Position numbers and translations under genes: made by a program. A model generated the notes under the pieces. It was not told where the DNA came from. It did no database searches and was given only the letters and a program-made list of their open reading frames with translations. Of a stretch of DNA of 64,000 nt, positions 59,934 to 64,000 are shown in pieces. Within the stretch, counting starts at the first letter, position 1. Each line of letters begins with the position of its first letter. This stretch comes from Methylobacterium symbioticum. Its GTDB lineage: Bacteria; Pseudomonadota; Alphaproteobacteria; Rhizobiales; Beijerinckiaceae. Location of the stretch: NCBI RefSeq assembly GCF_902141845.1, contig NZ_CABFPH010000016.1, positions 1-64,000 of the forward strand. Direction: 5' to 3'.

Positions 59934-60977
59934 ATGGCGTGGAAGATCGGCACCGCCGCCGCGGTGGCCCTCGTGATCGCAGGCGTCGCGAGCTCGGCTT
60001 TGCCCGGGCCGCCGGTCCAGCGTGCCGCTTGGCGCGAGGAGTACCGCACGCCCGCCGCGATCCCCTTCCCCGAGGACAATCCCTACAGCGCAGCCAAGGC
60101 CGAGCTCGGCCGCCGCCTGTTCTTCGATCCGATCCTGTCCATCGACCGCAACCGCTCCTGCGCCACCTGCCACGTCCCCGACCTCGCCTGGGCGGACGGG
60201 CGCCCGCGTGCGCAGGGGAGGCACGGCGGCGACCTCGACCTGCACACGCCGAGCCTTCTCAACCTGGCATGGCAGGACGGCCCGATGGGCTGGGACGGCA
60301 AGTTCCAGAACTTGGAATCGGTGCCCTTCGGCCCGATCACCGCCTCCGCCAATATGGGGCTGAGCGAGGCCGAGGCCGTGCGCCGCCTCGCGGCCGACCC
60401 CGGCTACGCCTCGGCCTTCGCCGCCGCCTTCCCGGATGCCGCCGTGACGCGGCCGCGGATCGAGGCGGCGCTGGCCACCTTCGAGCGCCTGATCGTGGCC
60501 GCGCCCGCCTCCTTCGACCGCTGGATCGCGGGGGACGAGCGCGCGATCTCGGAATCGGCCAAGCGCGGCTTCGACCTGTTCAACGGCCGGGCGAACTGCG
60601 CGGCCTGTCACAGCGGCTGGTCCTTCAGCGACGGCTCGTTCCACGACATCGGGGTCGGACGCGACGACGACCTCGGGCGCGGGCGGCTGAAGCCGAACTC
60701 GGTGGCCCTGCGCTACGCCTTCAAGACGCCGACCCTGCGCAATGTCGACGAGCGCGGCAGCTACATGCATGACGGCTCGCTCCGCAGCCTGGAGGCGGTG
60801 ATCGACCTCTACGACCGCGGTGGCATCGACCGCCCGAGCCGCTCCCGCGAGATCAGGCCTCTCTCGCTCAGCCCGGACGAGAAGGCGGATCTCCTCGCTT
60901 TCCTCCAGACCCTGACATCGGGCCCCTCGACCGCGCCGGTCGTGGCCGAGCTGACGGAAACCCCGCCGCGGCCTTAA
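59934..60977 (+). CDS. Di-haem cytochrome c peroxidase/MauG-family protein
   Basis: 347 residues, periplasmic: an N-terminal signal peptide or anchor (IGTAAAVALVIAGVASSALPG) then two c-type haem sites, RSCATCHVP (Cys about 76, His 80) and NCAACHSGW (Cys about 222, His 226). Haem-region residues LGRRLFFDP, TPTLRNVDERGSYMHDG are typical. Reduces H2O2 or acts as a MauG-like oxygenase; the family includes methylamine-related maturation enzymes in methylotrophs but no mau genes are nearby. ATG 59934 follows GGAGAGG. Single gene. Confidence 0.9.
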   Translation: MAWKIGTAAAVALVIAGVASSALPGPPVQRAAWREEYRTPAAIPFPEDNPYSAAKAELGRRLFFDPILSIDRNRSCATCHVPDLAWADGRPRAQGRHGGDLDLHTPSLLNLAWQDGPMGWDGKFQNLESVPFGPITASANMGLSEAEAVRRLAADPGYASAFAAAFPDAAVTRPRIEAALATFERLIVAAPASFDRWIAGDERAISESAKRGFDLFNGRANCAACHSGWSFSDGSFHDIGVGRDDDLGRGRLKPNSVALRYAFKTPTLRNVDERGSYMHDGSLRSLEAVIDLYDRGGIDRPSRSREIRPLSLSPDEKADLLAFLQTLTSGPSTAPVVAELTETPPRP

Positions 60978-61054
60978 GACATCCCGACCTGATTAGGAAT
61001 CGCTTCGCGGAGGCGGATGGCGCACCGGCGCGGCCGAGCCACGATCACGGACGA

Positions 61055-61216
61055 TCAGCGGAAGAGCGGCAGGCAGCTGCCGAGAAGGGCGAGCCCCGAG
61101 ACGAGGAACAAGCCACCGCAGGTCTCGCAAGCCTGGGCACGCAGCCCCGCGCGCGGCGCGGCGGCCGCCAGGGCGATACCGAGACCGAGGCTCACGACGC
61201 TTGCGATGCCGACCAT
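61055..61216 (-). CDS. Small membrane protein, 53 aa
   Basis: 53 residues: MVGIASVVSLGLGIALAAAAP, a basic loop (RAGLRAQACETCGG) with a CxxC pair, then LFLVSGLALLGSCLPLFR. Two hydrophobic segments flank a possible metal-binding Cys-x2-Cys loop. ATG 61216 has a strong Shine-Dalgarno GGAGG 7-8 nt upstream, which is the main support. No family recognised. It converges with the peroxidase gene and diverges from a membrane protein gene. Confidence 0.55.
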   Translation of the reverse strand: MVGIASVVSLGLGIALAAAAPRAGLRAQACETCGGLFLVSGLALLGSCLPLFR

Positions 61217-61455
61217 TCAGGATCCTCCAAGCTCGACCGCAGTCGAGTCATTGCAAGAAATCCTGAGCAGAGGCTTAAGTTCACTTTGCGAATTCGATCG
61301 GTGCGCATCGGGGCGCGACTGGGGCCCCTTTTTGCACGGTTCCCACAGCGTTAACCGTCTCGGTAAAGAACTCTTAACGCAACCTTGTCGATCAAAGTGA
61401 ACCGTTCGTAAATGCCGATGTCGGCGAGACAGAGCCGCAGTTCGGCGAGGCTTCC

Positions 61456-62514
61456 ATGCGGGCGGTCCGGAGTATCAAGGGGCGTTTGGGCACCGCGGCG
61501 GCTCTTGCCGTCCCGCTCGCGGCCTTCGCGACGGAGGCCAGCGCGCACGTCAAATGGTTCTGCGCCTACGACGTCGCCGGCCAACCGCGTGGACTCGCAG
61601 AGGTGCTCTGCGCCGACTTCGAGTGGCTCACGGGCCTCGCGCTGGCCTGCCTGATGCTCGGCTGCCTCGCCGAAGGCACGCCCCTCGGCATCGCGCTCCT
61701 CAACGCCCTCGACCGGGTCACCACTCGCATCCGCACCGACACCCACCTCCTGGTACGGGTCACCCTTGGCTTCTTCTTCGTCTCGCTCTGGTCGCTCGGC
61801 GGCATCATCCTGACGCCTGAGCTGACGACCGACGCGGCCTGGATCCCCTGGTTGCAGCTCGGCCTCGCCGGCCTGCTGATCTCGCCGCGCACGACGCCCC
61901 TCGTCGGCTTCGGCATCGTCTTCCTGTTCGCCTACGCCACCGCGCAGTACGGCGCCTTCCACCTCGCCGACTATCCCGTCTTCCTCGGCGTGGCCGCCTA
62001 TCTGATCCTGACCGGCCTCGGCATCAGCGTGCTCGGCCTGCGCCCGATCGACGTGGTGCGCTGGACCGCTGCGATCACCCTGATGTGGGCCTCGGTCGAG
62101 AAATGGGCCTATCCCCACTGGACCGACCCGCTGATCGCGGCCAAGCCCGCCATGACGATGGGCGCCTCGCCCGAGCTGTTCATGAAGGCGGCCGGCGTCA
62201 TCGAGTTCACCCTCGCCTTTGCCCTGATCTGGACGCCGCTGGTGCGGCGGACGAGTGCGATCATCCTGGCCGGCATCTTCGTCTCGGCGGTCTTCGAGTT
62301 CGGCAAAGTCGACGCCATCGGCCATTCCGGCATCATCGTGGTCCTGCTCGCCATCGCCGCCGACGATGTCCGCGCCGCCGCCAGCCGCCGGCAGGTGGTG
62401 CTTGCCCCGGCCTATTACGGCGCCGCGCTCGCCGGCTTCCTCGCCCTCTATTATGTCGGCCACGCCCTGCTCTTCGGTGGCCCGGCCGAGCTCACCGGCA
62501 TGCCGGTGATCTGA
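61456..62514 (+). CDS. Multi-pass membrane protein, function unknown (HVKWF type)
   Basis: 352 residues. A signal-like N-terminus (LGTAAALAVPLAAFATEASA) is followed by HVKWFCAYDVAGQPRGLAEVL and about seven to eight membrane helices; the block TAAITLMWASVEKWAYPHWTDPL is distinctive and resembles DoxX-like/membrane oxidoreductase-associated proteins. I do not assign a function. Cytoplasmic loops are short. ATG 61456 gives a complete signal peptide. Converges with marC; the preceding 240 bp is gene-free. Confidence 0.72.
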   Translation: MRAVRSIKGRLGTAAALAVPLAAFATEASAHVKWFCAYDVAGQPRGLAEVLCADFEWLTGLALACLMLGCLAEGTPLGIALLNALDRVTTRIRTDTHLLVRVTLGFFFVSLWSLGGIILTPELTTDAAWIPWLQLGLAGLLISPRTTPLVGFGIVFLFAYATAQYGAFHLADYPVFLGVAAYLILTGLGISVLGLRPIDVVRWTAAITLMWASVEKWAYPHWTDPLIAAKPAMTMGASPELFMKAAGVIEFTLAFALIWTPLVRRTSAIILAGIFVSAVFEFGKVDAIGHSGIIVVLLAIAADDVRAAASRRQVVLAPAYYGAALAGFLALYYVGHALLFGGPAELTGMPVI

Positions 62515-62551
62515 GAGGGCGCGCCCGTCGTCACCGCAGGGCGGCGGGGTC

Positions 62552-63262
62552 TCAGCGGCCCGCGAACATCGGGCCGAACACGTCGGTGATCCCGCTGATG
62601 GTGATCTGGGTGCCGACGCAGAGGAGCAGGAAGGCGAAGAGCCGCCCGAGCACTCGGGCCCCCACCGGCCCGATCAGGCTGACCACCCGGTCGGCGGAGG
62701 CGTAAAGCAGGACCACCGTGACCGCGACGCAGAGCGCGGCGACCGAGACGCCGACATAGAAGGCGATCCGGTCGGCCGGCAGCGCGGGGCGGTTCGAGCC
62801 GAGTGTGATCGCGACCGCGATGGTGCCGGGCCCGGTGGTGAAGGGCAGGGTCAGCGGAAAGAAGGCGATCTCGGCCAGCGCCTCGCGTCCTCGCCGCGTG
62901 GATTCGGTGCTGACCGGCGGCCCGGCCCCGGCCGCCCCCACCTCGGCCTGTTTGCGGGCCTCCCGCGCCTCCGGCCGGTTGAGCAGGCCCCAGGCGGAGG
63001 CCGCGACCACCAGGCCGCCCGCGATGCGCAGTGCTCCGAGCGAGACGCCGAAGAAGCTCAGGATCGGCGCGCCCGCCCAGAGCGCGGCGACCATCACCAG
63101 GGCCGCATAGAACCCGATCCGGCGGGCCAGCTCGATGCGCTCGGCATGGCTGTTGGCCGCCGTCACCTGCGCAAAGATCAACGATCCGCCGACCGGGTTG
63201 ACGATGGAGAACAGGCTCGACAGCGCGAGCAGGAAGCTCTGGAGGGCCGACTCGATGGGCAT
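62552..63262 (-). CDS. MarC-family membrane protein
   Basis: 236-residue inner-membrane protein with six predicted helices of the MarC/YchE family: LLALSSLFSIVNPVGGSLIFAQVT and LPFTTGPGTIAVAITLGS are its two conserved Pro/Gly-rich repeats. Members were once linked to antibiotic resistance, now considered unproven; they are neutral metabolite transporter candidates. A hydrophilic loop of about 25 residues separates the halves. ATG 63262. Confidence 0.9.
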   Translation of the reverse strand: MPIESALQSFLLALSSLFSIVNPVGGSLIFAQVTAANSHAERIELARRIGFYAALVMVAALWAGAPILSFFGVSLGALRIAGGLVVAASAWGLLNRPEAREARKQAEVGAAGAGPPVSTESTRRGREALAEIAFFPLTLPFTTGPGTIAVAITLGSNRPALPADRIAFYVGVSVAALCVAVTVVLLYASADRVVSLIGPVGARVLGRLFAFLLLCVGTQITISGITDVFGPMFAGR

Positions 63263-63355
63263 GGTTCGCTCCGCGTCGAACGCGGCTAACGCAACCGGCG
63301 CCTCGCGGGAAGACGACGGACGTGCCGTCGCCGGCGCGGGACCCTGGACCCTGGC

Positions 63356-64000
63356 TCAGCCCGGTGCCGGCGCCGGCACGAGCACCCGCGCCGGGGCGAG
63401 CCGCCGGGCGCGGCGAACCTGCTGCACGGCGACCGGTCGGTAGAGCTGCTTCGTCGCATCCACCACGTGCAGGCCGGCGAGCGGCATGGCGAGCGAGGTG
63501 CCGAAGCGCTCCCAGGCGGGGGCCGTGCGCAGCATCAGGCGGGAGCGGACCGGAGGCATGTACAGGGTCTCGGCCCAGCCCTCCGGCGAGAACAGGGTGT
63601 CGCGCATCAGGCGGCCGAGCTGCGAGCGGCTATAGGGCTGGCCGTGGCCGAAGGGCGTGGCCTCGCGGCGGGCCCAGACGCCTCGCCGGTTCGGCACCAC
63701 CAGGATCATCCGGCCGCCCGGCGTCAGCGTGCGCCAGACCTCCTGCAGCAGCTCGGTGGGACTCTCCACCGATTCAAGGGCGTGGACGAGGATGACCCGG
63801 TCCACGGCAGCCTCCGGAAGCGGCATCATGGTCGGGTCGGCCAGCGCCGAGCAGGAGCGGCCGGCGCCGGGCCAGTTCACCACCCCCTGCGTCGCCGGCA
63901 TGAAGGCGAGGGTGCGCTCGGCGATGCAGTGCACGGGACCGAGATAGGGCGTGGCGTAGCCGATCCCGAGCACGCGCAGGCCCGAGACGGAACCGAGGAA
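63356..64000 (-). CDS. SAM-dependent methyltransferase (N-terminus beyond the window)
   Basis: Class I methyltransferase fold entering from the right edge. Visible motifs: LRVLGIGYATPYLG (SAM-binding motif I), DRVILVHALESVESPTELLQEVWRTLTPGGRMILVVPNRRGVWARRE (motifs III-IV with PGGR). The C-terminal part (GLHVVDATKQLYRPVAVQ) is found in an alphaproteobacterial group often encoded near glyoxalase II. Substrate unknown. Only the last 215 residues or so are in view; the frame is open at position 64000. Confidence 0.85.
   Translation of the reverse strand, partial: FLGSVSGLRVLGIGYATPYLGPVHCIAERTLAFMPATQGVVNWPGAGRSCSALADPTMMPLPEAAVDRVILVHALESVESPTELLQEVWRTLTPGGRMILVVPNRRGVWARREATPFGHGQPYSRSQLGRLMRDTLFSPEGWAETLYMPPVRSRLMLRTAPAWERFGTSLAMPLAGLHVVDATKQLYRPVAVQQVRRARRLAPARVLVPAPAPG

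Noticed and set aside
1-64000. tRNA or rRNA genes
   Set aside because: No cloverleaf or rRNA-like sequence was recognised in the intergenic gaps by eye; a covariance search was not possible here.

Overview
The window is very GC-rich (roughly 70 percent), densely packed with genes on both strands, and strongly alphaproteobacterial. Lipid A/Kdo genes, a Tex protein, a CheY/CheZ pair, an ECF sigma factor with an NrsF-type anti-sigma, DUF2093, UPF0434/Trm112, an oxalate/formate-type antiporter and palindromic repeats typical of Hyphomicrobiales all point to a Methylobacterium/Methylorubrum-like chromosome. This assignment is inference from gene content. No phage, plasmid, insertion sequence, CRISPR array, tRNA or rRNA was recognised.

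Layout. 1-4.7 kb: end of a lipid A/Kdo operon (DUF374 acyltransferase-like, waaA, truncated lpxK) read leftwards; then a VIT-type iron transporter behind a striking double palindrome, and a metallophosphoesterase. 5-9.9 kb: a TPP-dependent decarboxylase/synthase diverging from a four-gene nitrile-degradation operon (amidase, cobalt-type nitrile hydratase alpha and beta, hydratase accessory protein). 9.9-19.4 kb: tex, tspO, a trans-sulfuration PLP enzyme, an iron ABC permease, dapB, gpmA, an alkB-like gene without a normal start codon, and a secreted protein. 19.6-27.9 kb: oxlT-like antiporter, Tat-exported Gfo/Idh/MocA oxidoreductase, an operon of spore-photoproduct-lyase-like radical SAM protein + 2H phosphoesterase + PAP2 phosphatase, an AlgX-like SGNH protein, and glutathionyl-hydroquinone reductase. 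28-33.3 kb: thioredoxin-TPR (CnoX/YbbN), LON-substrate-binding protein and Trm112; an isochorismatase/tautomerase pair facing a LysR regulator. 33.3-44.6 kb: priA, an MFS carrier, iron ABC ATPase and binding protein, ribF, cheY-cheZ, creatininase, ECF sigma/NrsF, YcgN-type cysteine cluster protein. 44.8-50.4 kb: PBP1a-type synthase with a DUF1214/DUF1254 pair, cupin, cysteine-synthase-like enzyme, DUF3309 peptide. 50.4-59.7 kb: a secreted trypsin-fold protein with all three catalytic positions replaced, facing an alpha-2-macroglobulin/PBP1C pair. 59.9-64 kb: di-haem peroxidase, small membrane proteins, MarC and a truncated methyltransferase.

Themes. Envelope biogenesis and defence recur (lipid A, two bifunctional penicillin-binding proteins, macroglobulin, PAP2). 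Iron handling is represented by a VIT protein and an Fbp-like ABC importer whose permease lies about 21 kb from its ATPase and binding protein. The most interesting leads are the catalytically dead protease beside the macroglobulin/PBP1C genes, the SPL-like/2H-phosphoesterase operon in an organism not expected to form spores, the nested palindromes in several promoters, and a three-copy palindromic repeat family, one copy of which encodes the C-terminal tail of the iron permease. All family names rest on reading the translated sequences; no database search was run.
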